This document shows positions 1 through 8,192 of a stretch of 46,993 nt of DNA, in pieces. Positions within the stretch are counted from its first letter, which is position 1. Each line of letters starts with the position of its first letter. The notes under the pieces were generated by a model that saw nothing but the letters and a program-made list of their open reading frames with translations, had not been told where the DNA came from and did no database searches. The position numbers and the translations under genes were made by a program. The stretch is from Trueperaceae bacterium (GTDB taxonomy: Bacteria; Deinococcota; Deinococci; Deinococcales; Trueperaceae): positions 1 to 46,993 of the forward strand of contig DASVDQ010000104.1 of NCBI GenBank assembly GCA_036381035.1, given 5' to 3'.

Positions 1-2159
1 CCGCCGCCGCCGCCGCGGGAGCCGCGCGGCGCGACCTTGCCCTCGAGCTCGGGCCGCACCAGGTCGATCTTGCCGCGCTCGTCGATGTTGTGCACCTTGA
101 CCCTGATGAGGTCGCCCTCCTTGAGGTAGTCCTCGACGCGCTGGACGCGCCCCTCGGCGATCTGGCTGATGTGCAGCAGGCCGTCGGTGCCGGGGAAGAG
201 GGTGACGAAGGCGCCGAAGTCGGTGGTCTTGGCGACCCGGCCGAAGTACTCCTTGCCGACCTCGGCGGTGGCCGTGAGCCCCTCGATCTGTGACTTGACG
301 GAGTTCGCCGCCGCGGAGTCCTCCGAGTAGATCCGCACGGTGCCGTCCTCGAGGACCTCGATCGTGGCGCCCAGTGCCTCGAGCTCGCGGATCTGCTTGC
401 CGCCGGGGCCGATGACCACGCCGATCTTGTCGACGGGGATCTTGACCTGGATGATGCGCGGCGCGCGGGGGGAGAGCTCGGGGCGCGGACCGGGCAGCGC
501 CTCGGCCATCTTGGACAGGATGTGGAGACGGCCGCGCTTCGCCTGCTCTAGCGCCTCGCGCATGATCGCCGGCGTGATGCCGGAGATCTTGATGTCCATC
601 TGCAGCGCCGTCACGCCGTCGGCGGTGCCGGTGACCTTGAAGTCCATGTCGCCGAGGGCGTCCTCGCTGCCGAGGATGTCGGAGAGGATCTTGTACCTGC
701 CGCCCTCCATGACGAGGCCCATCGCGATGCCCGCGACCGGGGCCCTCACGGGGACGCCGGCGTCCATCAGCGAGAGCGAGCCGGCGCAGACCGAGGCCAT
801 CGACGAGGAGCCGTTCGACTCCAGCGTCTCCGCCACGACCCTGATCACGTAGGGGAACTCCTCCTGCGAGGGGATCGTGCCGACGAGCGCCCGCCTGGCC
901 AGGTTGCCGTGGCCCAGCTCGCGGCGCGAGGTGCCGCGCAGGCGCTTGACCTCGCCCGTCGAGAACGGCGGGAAGTTGTAGTGGAGCATGAACTCCTCGG
1001 TCTGCTCGAGGCCGAGGTCGTCGACCAGCCTGTTGCTGCGGCCCGTGCCGAGCGTCGTCACGCCCAGCACCTGCGTCTCGCCGCGCGTGAAGACGGCCGA
1101 GCCGTGCGCCATGGGCAGCACGCCCGTCTCGATCCAGATGGGCCTGATCTCGTCGGGCCGGCGTCCGTCGGTGCGGAGGTCCTCCTCGAGGACCATGCGC
1201 CGCAGCTCGGCCTGCTCGGCCTTGTCGAAGGCGGCCTTGAGCTGCTCGACGAGCTCGGCCGCGCCGGGGGCCTCGGGGTCGGGCACGCGGGCGGCTATGA
1301 GCCTGTCGCGCAGCGCCTTCACGGCGTCGGCGCGCTCGTGCTTGCCCTTCGTGAGCAGCGCGTCCCTCAGGCCCGCCTCGCGAGCGGCGCGCGTGACCTC
1401 CTCGACCAGGGCGTCCTCGAGCTCCACGGCCGGCGTGAACTCGCGCTTCGGCAGGCCGACCTCCTCGCGCATCTCGGCGATGAGGGAGACCACGCGGGCG
1501 AGCTCGCGCTGGGCGAACTCGATCGCCCCGACCATCACGTCCTCGGGCAGCTCGTCGGCGGCGGCCTCGACCATCAGCACGGCGTCGGCGCTGGCGGCGA
1601 CCGTCAGCTCGAGCTGGCTGAGCCCATCGTGGAGGTCCTTCATGCTCGGGTTGAGCACGTAACGGCCGTCCTGGTAGCCCACCGTGCAGCAGGCCGTGGG
1701 TCCCGCCCAGGGGATGTCGGAGATCGACAGCGCCGCCGAGGCGCCGATCGCGGCCAGCGGCGCCGGGTCGTTGACCTGGTCGGCCGAGAGGATCGTCGCG
1801 ATGACCTGGACCTCGTTGCGGAGCTGCTTGGGGAACAGCGGCCTGATCTGCCTGTCGATGAGGCGGGCGTTGAGCGTGGCCTGCGTGCCGGGACGTCCCT
1901 CGCGGCGGAGGAACGAGCCCGGGATCTTGCCGACGGCGTAGTGCCGCTCCTCGTACTCCACGGTGAGCGGCAGGAACGGCATGGGCGACGTCGCGTCGCT
2001 CATGGCGGCCGTGACGAGGACCAGCGTGTCTCCGCAGCGCACCGTCACGCTGCCGTGGAGCTGCTTGGCGTACTTGCCCGTCTCGATGATCAGCTCGCGG
2101 CCACCCAGCTCGGTCCGGTACACCCTGTGGCCCGCTAGTCCGTGTCCTTGTGAGTCCAC
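1..2159 (-). CDS. pnp: Polynucleotide phosphorylase (3' end outside window)
   Basis: Phosphorolytic 3'-5' exoribonuclease of the RNA degradation machinery. The reading frame is open from a GTG at 2159 to the window edge, giving 719 codons. It shows two RNase PH-like halves: the first contains [10 protein letters not shown], and the second contains the phosphate-binding SNGSSSMAS near residue 448 and the catalytic region [10 protein letters not shown]. These are followed by a KH domain (IGPGGKQI, about residue 582) and an S1 domain (about 632-700). The visible C-terminus enters a Gly/Arg-rich tail encoded by a GCC/GGC triplet run at 1-16. The GTG is chosen because AAGGAG lies five bases upstream. 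rpsO lies directly upstream, the common rpsO-pnp arrangement. The stop codon is outside the window. Confidence 0.97.
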   Translation of the reverse strand, partial: MDSQGHGLAGHRVYRTELGGRELIIETGKYAKQLHGSVTVRCGDTLVLVTAAMSDATSPMPFLPLTVEYEERHYAVGKIPGSFLRREGRPGTQATLNARLIDRQIRPLFPKQLRNEVQVIATILSADQVNDPAPLAAIGASAALSISDIPWAGPTACCTVGYQDGRYVLNPSMKDLHDGLSQLELTVAASADAVLMVEAAADELPEDVMVGAIEFAQRELARVVSLIAEMREEVGLPKREFTPAVELEDALVEEVTRAAREAGLRDALLTKGKHERADAVKALRDRLIAARVPDPEAPGAAELVEQLKAAFDKAEQAELRRMVLEEDLRTDGRRPDEIRPIWIETGVLPMAHGSAVFTRGETQVLGVTTLGTGRSNRLVDDLGLEQTEEFMLHYNFPPFSTGEVKRLRGTSRRELGHGNLARRALVGTIPSQEEFPYVIRVVAETLESNGSSSMASVCAGSLSLMDAGVPVRAPVAGIAMGLVMEGGRYKILSDILGSEDALGDMDFKVTGTADGVTALQMDIKISGITPAIMREALEQAKRGRLHILSKMAEALPGPRPELSPRAPRIIQVKIPVDKIGVVIGPGGKQIRELEALGATIEVLEDGTVRIYSEDSAAANSVKSQIEGLTATAEVGKEYFGRVAKTTDFGAFVTLFPGTDGLLHISQIAEGRVQRVEDYLKEGDLIRVKVHNIDERGKIDLVRPELEGKVAPRGSRGGGG

Positions 2160-2234
2160 TCTCTCTCCTTCTGCTCCCGCTCCGCCGCCGCTCCGCGGAC
2201 CGCGCCGCGGGCGGTCACCGCCGGCCCAACCTCA

Positions 2235-2263
2235 GGCGGCGAGGCGCGTAGCGCCCCGCCGCC
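2235..2263 (-). promoter_or_regulatory. Long hairpin in the rpsO-pnp spacer
   Basis: On the transcribed minus strand the two arms pair over 13 positions around a 3-base loop (UAC). The only non-Watson-Crick pair is a G-U wobble; on the plus strand the same position is an A-C mismatch, so the stem is complete only in the minus-strand RNA. It lies about 75 bases upstream of the pnp GTG and about 70 bases past the rpsO stop. There is no T-tract, so a processing or autoregulatory role, as for the RNase III-cleaved hairpin upstream of E. coli pnp, fits better than simple termination. Confidence 0.6.
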
Positions 2264-2331
2264 CGGGATCGTGGCGTTCCCCTCGCCCGCGGCGGCCGCG
2301 GGGAGGCGTCGTCCGTATGTGACCCCGGCGT

Positions 2332-2601
2332 TCAGCGCCGCAGGCCCAGACGGCCGATAAGGTCCTTGTAGGCCTCGTAGTCGGTCTTCTCGAGGTACGA
2401 CAGCAGGCGCTTGCGCTTGCCGACCATCATGAGCAGGCCGCGACGCGAGTGGTGGTCCTTCTTGTGCGTCTGGAGGTGCTGCGAGAGCTCCTCGATGCGC
2501 TTGGTCAGCAGCGCGACCTGGACGGCCGTCGAGCCCGTGTCGTTGGCGTCCCTGCCGAAGGCCTTCACGACCTCGGACTTCTGTTCGGCGGTGAGTGGCA
2601 T
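2332..2601 (-). CDS. rpsO: 30S ribosomal protein S15
   Basis: Small-subunit protein that binds the central domain of 16S rRNA and nucleates platform assembly. At 89 residues it has the normal family length, with the characteristic segments [29 protein letters not shown] and the C-terminal [20 protein letters not shown]. An AGGAGAGAGG stretch directly precedes the ATG. It is followed by pnp. The roughly 90-base leader between the putative promoter and the ATG would suit S15 autoregulation, but I did not identify a specific fold there. Confidence 0.97.
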   Translation of the reverse strand: MPLTAEQKSEVVKAFGRDANDTGSTAVQVALLTKRIEELSQHLQTHKKDHHSRRGLLMMVGKRKRLLSYLEKTDYEAYKDLIGRLGLRR

Positions 2602-2693
2602 CCTCTCTCCTCGTGCGTAAGATCCCTCTCCGGCGCGGATCCAGACCTAGACGTCGATGCCGAGCCAGAGGCGTCCTTCCGGACAACCGTGAG

Positions 2694-2702
2694 AGTCTAG
2701 CA
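2694..2702 (-). promoter_or_regulatory. Extended -10 promoter for rpsO-pnp
   Basis: Minus strand reads TGC-TAGACT, an extended -10 element matching TANNNT, about 92 bases upstream of the rpsO ATG and past the S9 peptidase stop. No convincing -35 hexamer is seen. Confidence 0.5.
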
Positions 2703-2830
2703 CGGGGACGGTCCCTGGGCCGAGGGCCGTGACACCGTCGCTCGCGTCCCGTGGACCGCCGCCGCGAGATCCCGGCGCGTCGCCGCGGCGGGACGGCCCG
2801 TCGAGCGTCCGGGACGCCGTGGGGCGCCCT

Positions 2831-4852
2831 TCAGGGGTGGTCCTCGAACCAGCCGACGATCGCCTCGAGGCGCAGCACGCGCCGGTCGGGGCGCCCGGAG
2901 CGCGAGAGCTCGTGGCACTCGCCGGGGAAGCGCAGGAGCTCCACCTCGGCCCGGCCCAGGCGCTTGAGCGCCGCGAAGAGCTGCTCGGCCTGCTCGATGG
3001 GGCAGCGCCAGTCCTCCTCCGAGTGGACGAGCAGCAGCGGCGTGCGCACGTTCGCCGCGTTGCGCACGGGGCTCTGCCGCCACAGGGTGTCGAGGTCGGC
3101 CCAGGGTCGTCCGCCCAGCTCGCGCTCCACGAACGCCGGGCCGATGTCGGACGTGCCGTACATGCTCGTCCAGTTGCTTATCGAGCGCTGGCTGACGGCG
3201 CTGCGGAAGCGGTCGGTGACGCCCACGAGCCAGTTCGTCATGAACCCGCCGTACGAGCCGCCCGTGAGGTGCAGGGGCGCGTCCGTCGCGCCCAGGGTCG
3301 CCAGGGCGGCGTCGGCGATGTCGAGCACGTCCCGCGCGTCGTCGCCGCCGTAGTCGCCGAGGACGTGGGCCGCGAACCCGTGGCCCAGGCCGGCGCTCCC
3401 GCGCGGGTTGCCGTAGACGACGGCGTAGCCGCGGGAGGCCAGGAGCTGGAACTCGAACATGAACCCGGCGCCGTAGGCCGTGTGGGGACCGCCGTGCACC
3501 TCGAGGACCGCGGCGCGGTCGGCGCGGGGCCGGCGCGGCCTCATCACCCAGTAGCGCACCCCGTGGCCGTTGGCCGCGAAGGGCCCCTCGGGCCGGTGCA
3601 GGTGCAGCCCGGCACACCACTCGTCGTTGAGCCCGGAGAGGCGCGTCTCGGCGCCCCGCGCGTCGCGGAACCAGAGCTCGCCGGGATGCACCGGCGACTC
3701 GGCGACGAACACGGCCGCGCCGCCGCCCAGCGAGGCGAAGGACGTGACCGCCCGCGGCTTGGCGCCGTCCTGCAGGCGCTCGAACGACCCGTCGAGGCCC
3801 AGGAGCCCCAGGCCCGTGACGCCGTCCGCGAACGCGTTCACGAGCAGCACCGGCTCGCCGCTCGCCAGGCTCGTCCAGGCCGGCCGGTTCGGGTGCGCGC
3901 CGTGGCGCGAGTCGCTCGCCTCGGCGGGGCTGACGTCGAGGTCGCCGGAGACCAGGCGCCTGGCGTTCGGCACGTCGCCGTCGCCGCCGGCGTCGAAGAG
4001 GAACACGCCGGTGTGGCTCACCAGGTCGTCGCGGTGCGACGCGGCCACGGCCAGGTAGCGTCCGTCGGGGGAGGGGGAGACGCTCTCGACGCTGCAGAGG
4101 CCGGCGGCGACGACGCGCTCACTGCCGCGGCGCAGGTCGACGGCGACGACGTCGGCGCGGAAGTCGGCCTCGGCCCGCTCGTCCCCCGGGCGTATCAGGT
4201 AGACGACGTCGGGGTCCGGACCCACCGCGAGCCCGTGGGCGCGCTCGGGGAGGCTCAGCACGAGCCGACCGTCGCCCGCCAGCGTGACGGCGTGCAGGTC
4301 GGGGGCTCCGGGCGGGTAGAAGCCCTCGCCGTCGCCGCGGTAGCGCAGGCGCCTCACGCGCAGCGGCAGGCCCTTCTCGGCGCGGTCGTCCTCCTCCTCG
4401 CCGCGCGAGAGGTAGAGGAGCTCCTCGCCGGACGGGTGCCAGACGAACTCCTTGACCCCGGCCGCGTGCTCGGTGAGGCGGCGCGGCTCGCCTCCGGAGA
4501 GCGGCATCACGTAGAGCTGGGGCGGCTCCTTCTCGGCCCGCACGGACAGGAACGCCAGGTGGCGGCCGTCGGGGCTGAAGCGCGGCGAGAGGTCGCGGTG
4601 CTCGGACCGCGTGAAGACCACCCCCTCGCCGAGCGCGGCCCGCGGCCAGCCGTCCTTGCCCCTGCGACCCGGACGCGCCGACGCGGGCAGCGCGAAGAGG
4701 TGGACGCGGGCGCGGTAGCGCGGCGGCGCGTCCCCCTCGCCCCGCACGATCTCGGTCACGACCGCGGCGGCGGTGCGGCCGTCTGGCGACACCTGCGGGT
4801 CGGAAACGAACCTAAGGCCGTGGAGGTCCTCGGTCTTCAGTCTGCGCGCCAT
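2831..4852 (-). CDS. S9-family prolyl oligopeptidase-type serine peptidase
   Basis: A 673-residue serine peptidase of the acylaminoacyl-peptidase/dipeptidyl-peptidase group, expected to cleave short peptides in the cytoplasm since no signal peptide is seen. The N-terminal half carries SPDGR-type beta-propeller repeats (VSPDGRTAA, FSPDGRHLAFLS, PSPDGRYLAVAA). The C-terminal alpha/beta-hydrolase domain has the nucleophile motif GGSYGGF (Ser about 532), Asp in SEEDWRCPIEQ (about 614) and His in GECHELSR (about 647), so the catalytic triad is intact. It starts 9 bases after the rlmB stop, with GGGGAG before the ATG, and is probably cotranscribed with rlmB and ribF. The exact substrate cannot be read from sequence. 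Confidence 0.9.
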   Translation of the reverse strand: MARRLKTEDLHGLRFVSDPQVSPDGRTAAAVVTEIVRGEGDAPPRYRARVHLFALPASARPGRRGKDGWPRAALGEGVVFTRSEHRDLSPRFSPDGRHLAFLSVRAEKEPPQLYVMPLSGGEPRRLTEHAAGVKEFVWHPSGEELLYLSRGEEEDDRAEKGLPLRVRRLRYRGDGEGFYPPGAPDLHAVTLAGDGRLVLSLPERAHGLAVGPDPDVVYLIRPGDERAEADFRADVVAVDLRRGSERVVAAGLCSVESVSPSPDGRYLAVAASHRDDLVSHTGVFLFDAGGDGDVPNARRLVSGDLDVSPAEASDSRHGAHPNRPAWTSLASGEPVLLVNAFADGVTGLGLLGLDGSFERLQDGAKPRAVTSFASLGGGAAVFVAESPVHPGELWFRDARGAETRLSGLNDEWCAGLHLHRPEGPFAANGHGVRYWVMRPRRPRADRAAVLEVHGGPHTAYGAGFMFEFQLLASRGYAVVYGNPRGSAGLGHGFAAHVLGDYGGDDARDVLDIADAALATLGATDAPLHLTGGSYGGFMTNWLVGVTDRFRSAVSQRSISNWTSMYGTSDIGPAFVERELGGRPWADLDTLWRQSPVRNAANVRTPLLLVHSEEDWRCPIEQAEQLFAALKRLGRAEVELLRFPGECHELSRSGRPDRRVLRLEAIVGWFEDHP

Positions 4853-4861
4853 GCTCTCCCC

Positions 4862-5611
4862 TCAGCTCCCGCGCGCCGCGGCGCGCTCGCGGCCCCTGGC
4901 GACGGCGTAGAGCAGGATGCCGGCCGCCACCGAGGCGTTCAGCGAGCCGATGCGGCCCGTCATGGGTATCGTCACGAGTCCGTCACAGCGCTCGGCCACG
5001 AGCCGGCGCATGCCGCTGCCCTCAGACCCGATCACCAGGGCGGCGTCGCGGTCCCAGTCGATCAGCTCGGGCGCCACCGCTCCCGGCCCCGACGGGGCGG
5101 CGCCGTAGACCCACACGCCGCGCTCCTTGAGCTCGTCGATCGTCCTGGCCAGGTTCTTCACGACGACGACCGGGAGCAGGCTGGTGGCCCCCGCCGACGC
5201 CTTGACGACGACGGCGGAGAGCGGCGCGCTGCGGCGCTCCTCGGTGACGACGCCATGGGCGCCGAGGGCCTCGGCGCTGCGCACGATGGCGCCGACGTTG
5301 CGGGGGTCCGTGAGGTGGTCGAGGAGCACGAGCAGCGGGCGCTCGCCGCGCGCGGCGGCCAGGTCGAACGCGTCCCGCAGGTCGCCGGTGCGGACCTCCG
5401 GCAGCTCGGCCGCCACGCCCTGGTGCTGCGTCGTGCGCAGCGCCTGGTCGAGCTGGACGCGCGGCACCTCCTCGACGTCGGCCCCGACCCTCGCGGCCTC
5501 CTTCCTGAGCTCGGCCAGGAGCTTGGGGTGGACGCCGCGCGCCACCATGACGCGCTCGGTCTGGCCCTGGCGCAGGGCCTCGAGGACGGCGTTGCGGCCG
5601 TAGATGAGCAC
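4862..5611 (-). CDS. rlmB: SpoU-family 23S rRNA 2'-O-methyltransferase (RlmB-like)
   Basis: SAM-dependent RNA ribose methyltransferase of the SPOUT superfamily, 249 residues. It has an N-terminal substrate-binding domain (LIYGRNAVLEAL) and a trefoil-knot catalytic domain with DHLTDPRNVGAIVRSA, IGSEGSGM and the C-terminal IPMTGRIGSLNASVAAG. These match the RlmB/TrmH group, whose RlmB members modify G2251 of 23S rRNA. The assignment to RlmB rather than another SpoU paralogue rests on the N-terminal domain and length. It begins with GTG one base after the ribF stop (TGAGGTG), indicating translational coupling. Confidence 0.88.
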   Translation of the reverse strand: MLIYGRNAVLEALRQGQTERVMVARGVHPKLLAELRKEAARVGADVEEVPRVQLDQALRTTQHQGVAAELPEVRTGDLRDAFDLAAARGERPLLVLLDHLTDPRNVGAIVRSAEALGAHGVVTEERRSAPLSAVVVKASAGATSLLPVVVVKNLARTIDELKERGVWVYGAAPSGPGAVAPELIDWDRDAALVIGSEGSGMRRLVAERCDGLVTIPMTGRIGSLNASVAAGILLYAVARGRERAAARGS

Positions 5612-5612
5612 C

Positions 5613-6533
5613 TCAGGGAGTATACGTACGCTCCGGCAGGGCGAGACGCCGCAGCGCGCGCCGCGCCTCCGCCTCGTCGCGGGCCAGGGCCTCCCTCAGC
5701 TCGTCGAGCCCCGCGAAGGGCCGCTGTTCGCGCAGGAAGGCGTGGAAGAGCACCGTGACCACGCTGCCGTAGAGGTCGCCGGCGAACCCGAACAGGTGCA
5801 CCTCGAGGGTCGGCGGCTCGTCGGGGAACATCGGCTTGGTACCCGAGCTGGCCATGCCGCCGTAGGTGCCGGAGGGCGTCTCGACGGTCACCGCGAAGAC
5901 GCCGGGCGGCAGCGCCTTGCGCTCGCCCGTCGAGACGTTCGCCGTGGGGTAGCCGATCGTCCGGCCGCGCTCCTCGCCGTGCACGACCTCGCCGGTGGCG
6001 CGGTAGGGGGCGCCGAGCAGCTCGTTCGCGCGCTCGACGTCGCCCCTCCCCAGGTGCTCGCGCACGCGCGAGGAGCTGACGACCTCGCCGCCGTGCGTCA
6101 CGAGCCCGAACGCCTCGAGGCGCGTGGCGATGGGGGAGAGGTCGTTGAGGTTCCCCTGCCGTCCGTGGCCGAAGCGGAAGTCCTCGCCCACGACGATCGT
6201 GTGGGGCTTGAGGCGCCGGAGCTCGTCGACGAACGCGGCCTTGTCGGTCTTGGCGTACTCGCGGCTGAACGGCAGCATCACCACGGCCGTGGGGCCGAAC
6301 CCCGCCAGCAGGTCGAGCTTCTCGCGCTCGCTGGAGAGGTAGGTGGCGTTCCCGAACACGACGCGCGCCGGGGGGAAGAACGTGACGACCACCGACGGCG
6401 CGCCGTGGCGCTCGGCGAGCTCGCGCAGGCGCCCGAGGAGCAGCCGGTGGCCGCGGTGCACGCCGTCGAAGTTGCCTATCGAGAGCATCACGCCCTTGAG
6501 GTCGAGCTCGCCGAGCGCCCGCACGACGCGCAT
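5613..6533 (-). CDS. ribF: Bifunctional riboflavin kinase / FAD synthetase
   Basis: Converts riboflavin to FMN and then FAD in the cytoplasm; 306 residues, the usual family length. The N-terminal FAD synthetase nucleotidyltransferase domain shows GNFDGVHRGH, VVGEDFRFGHGRQGN and SSSRVREHL. The C-terminal riboflavin kinase domain shows GRTIGYPTANV, PPGVFAVTVE and PTLEVHLFGF. The ATG at 6533 is chosen because it begins the conserved N-terminus two bases after the Nudix stop; the longer open frame upstream overlaps the Nudix gene in another frame and looks like arginine-rich shadow sequence. Probably transcribed with the Nudix gene, rlmB and the S9 peptidase. Confidence 0.95.
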   Translation of the reverse strand: MRVVRALGELDLKGVMLSIGNFDGVHRGHRLLLGRLRELAERHGAPSVVVTFFPPARVVFGNATYLSSEREKLDLLAGFGPTAVVMLPFSREYAKTDKAAFVDELRRLKPHTIVVGEDFRFGHGRQGNLNDLSPIATRLEAFGLVTHGGEVVSSSRVREHLGRGDVERANELLGAPYRATGEVVHGEERGRTIGYPTANVSTGERKALPPGVFAVTVETPSGTYGGMASSGTKPMFPDEPPTLEVHLFGFAGDLYGSVVTVLFHAFLREQRPFAGLDELREALARDEAEARRALRRLALPERTYTP

Positions 6534-6535
6534 GG

Positions 6536-7027
6536 TCAGGGCAGCTCCCCCCTGGCGCCGAGGAGCACGGCGAGCGCCAGCAGCGTGGTGGCGCTGGTGA
6601 CCTCGTCCCCGGCGGCCACCGCGCGCCACGCCTCCAGCGCGTCGCGCCACTCCGGCTCGAGGTCCTCGTCGTCGTCGCCCTGCAGGCGCAGCGGCGAGGT
6701 GCCCTCGGCACGGAACAGGTGGGCGCGCTCGTCGGTGAAGCCGGGGGAGACGTAGCACGAGGTAAGCGGCGTCAGCTCGCCGGTGAGGCCGACCTCCTCG
6801 GCCAGCTCCCGCGCGGCCGCCTCCGCGGGCGTCTCGCCCGGCTCGACGAGCCCGGCCGGCACCTCCCAGGTGACCCGCCCGATGGCCACGCGGCGCTGCC
6901 TCACCCCCAGCACCCGCCGACCCTCGGCGACCAGCACGGCGACGGAGTCGGCGTGCCTCACGACCTCGTAGCGTCCGTCCAGCCTCTCGAGGGTGACGAT
7001 GCGCCCCGCGTGGATGACCTCGCGCAC
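6536..7027 (-). CDS. Nudix hydrolase (ADP-ribose pyrophosphatase-like)
   Basis: A 163-residue Nudix protein with a perfect Nudix box G-x5-E-x7-REUXEEXGU: GLVEPGE followed by RELAEEVGL, about residues 62-84. The preceding beta-rich segment ([17 protein letters not shown]) and the following [16 protein letters not shown] resemble ADP-sugar pyrophosphatases, which split ADP-ribose to AMP and ribose 5-phosphate. Substrate is inferred from the family only. The GTG start has no Shine-Dalgarno but has TAGTCT eight bases upstream, suggesting a leaderless mRNA. It heads a ribF-rlmB-peptidase run directly after the ftsZ terminator. Confidence 0.88.
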   Translation of the reverse strand: MREVIHAGRIVTLERLDGRYEVVRHADSVAVLVAEGRRVLGVRQRRVAIGRVTWEVPAGLVEPGETPAEAAARELAEEVGLTGELTPLTSCYVSPGFTDERAHLFRAEGTSPLRLQGDDDEDLEPEWRDALEAWRAVAAGDEVTSATTLLALAVLLGARGELP

Positions 7028-7035
7028 GGTCTCGC

Positions 7036-7041
7036 AGACTA
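7036..7041 (-). promoter_or_regulatory. TANNNT -10 element for Nudix-ribF operon
   Basis: Minus strand TAGTCT, eight bases before the GTG at 7027. It abuts the T-rich tail of the ftsZ terminator, so transcription of the dcw cluster stops where this promoter begins. Confidence 0.5.
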
Positions 7042-7047
7042 ACAGAA

Positions 7048-7074
7048 CGCCCGGGCGCGCTCAGCGCCCGGGCG
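7048..7074 (-). terminator. Rho-independent terminator of the dcw cluster
   Basis: Downstream of ftsZ the minus strand forms an 11-bp stem, CGCCCGGGCGC-type arms around the 5-base loop TGAGC, followed by TTCTGTT. The stem is perfect and the tail is T-rich for this genome. Confidence 0.8.
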
Positions 7075-7100
7075 CGGGTGTCGGAGCGGGAGCGGCCCCG

Positions 7101-8171
7101 TCAGTTCTCGTTCAGGTCGGGGTTGTAGCGGAGGAACGCCGGGATGTCGTAGTTGCTGGGGTCGTAGGTGCGGTTCGTGATCGTCGTGCGCAGGTGGGTG
7201 GGCCTGAGCACGCGGGTCTGCGGCGCCGAGTCGAAGCCGGCGGCGATGACGGTGACGCGCACCTCGTCGGCCGCGTCCTCGTCGTAGGTGACGCCGAAGA
7301 GGACGTTGACGTCGTCGACCTCGGTGGCCTCCGAGATCTTCTCGACGATCTCGGTGGCGTCGGCGAGCGTGAGCTCCTCGGAGCCGGTGACGTTGATGAG
7401 CAGGTTGCGGGCGCCCTCGACGCCGCGCGCCAGCAGGGGGCTGTGCGTGGCCGAGTTGGCGGCCTCCTCGGCGACGTTCTCCCCGCGGCCGGCGCCGATG
7501 CCCATGAGCACGGTGCCGGCGCCCTGCAGCAGCGCCTTTACGTCGGCGAAGTCGACGTTGATCATGCCGGGCACGTTGATCACGTCGGAGATGCCGCGCA
7601 CGCCGTGGTAGAGCACGCGGTCGGCGACGCGGAAGGCGTCGTTCAGCCTGACCTTGCGGTCGAGGGCGGAGAGCAGCCGTTGGTTCTCGACGACGATGAG
7701 CGCGTCGACCTTGTCCTCGAGCCGGCGCAGGCCCTCCTCGGCCTGGCGCATGCGGCGCGGGCCCTCGAAGGAGAACGGCGTGGTCACGACGGCGATGGCC
7801 AAGGCGCCCAGCTCGCGCGCGACCTCGGCGACGACGGGCGCGCTGCCGGTGCCGGTGCCGCCGCCCATGCCGGCGGTGATGAAGACGAGGTCGGCGCCGC
7901 GCAGCGCCTCGGCGATGCGGTCCCGGTCCTCGATCGCGGCCTTCTCGCCGATCTCGGGGTTCGCCCCAGCGCCCAGGCCCTTGGTGATGTGGTCGCCCAT
8001 CTGGATGCGGACGTCGGCGAGGCTGGTGGCCAGCACCTGCGCGTCCGTGTTGGCGGCGACGAACTCGACGCCCTGGAGACCAGTCTCGATCATGCGGTTG
8101 ACGGCGTTGTTGCCGCCACCGCCGAGGCCTATGACGCGGATGACCGCGTTCTCACTGAAGCTCATCGCCAT
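7101..8171 (-). CDS. ftsZ: Cell division protein FtsZ
   Basis: Tubulin-like GTPase that polymerises into the Z-ring at the division site; 356 residues. It has the GTP-binding GLGGGGNNAVNRM, the tubulin signature GGGTGTG (GMGGGTGTGSAP), and the T7-loop region INVDFADVKALL that completes the GTPase site. The short C-terminal linker ends in DIPAFLRYNPDLNEN, containing the conserved C-terminal peptide (DIPAFLR) that binds FtsA and other partners. The first ATG at 8171 and a second at 8165 are both possible. It is the last gene of the dcw cluster, 21 bases after ftsA, and is followed by a strong terminator. Confidence 0.98.
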   Translation of the reverse strand: MAMSFSENAVIRVIGLGGGGNNAVNRMIETGLQGVEFVAANTDAQVLATSLADVRIQMGDHITKGLGAGANPEIGEKAAIEDRDRIAEALRGADLVFITAGMGGGTGTGSAPVVAEVARELGALAIAVVTTPFSFEGPRRMRQAEEGLRRLEDKVDALIVVENQRLLSALDRKVRLNDAFRVADRVLYHGVRGISDVINVPGMINVDFADVKALLQGAGTVLMGIGAGRGENVAEEAANSATHSPLLARGVEGARNLLINVTGSEELTLADATEIVEKISEATEVDDVNVLFGVTYDEDAADEVRVTVIAAGFDSAPQTRVLRPTHLRTTITNRTYDPSNYDIPAFLRYNPDLNEN

Positions 8172-8192
8172 GCGCTCACGCTCCCCTGACCG

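Noticed and set aside
1-16. GCC triplet run as a repeat element
   Set aside because: It encodes the Gly-rich C-terminal tail of PNPase in frame.
2729-5758. A 1009-codon plus-strand open frame, and other long antisense frames across the window
   Set aside because: These are mirror frames of minus-strand genes in GC-rich DNA; they are Arg/Ala/Gly/Val-rich with no motifs, while the opposite strand encodes clear enzymes.
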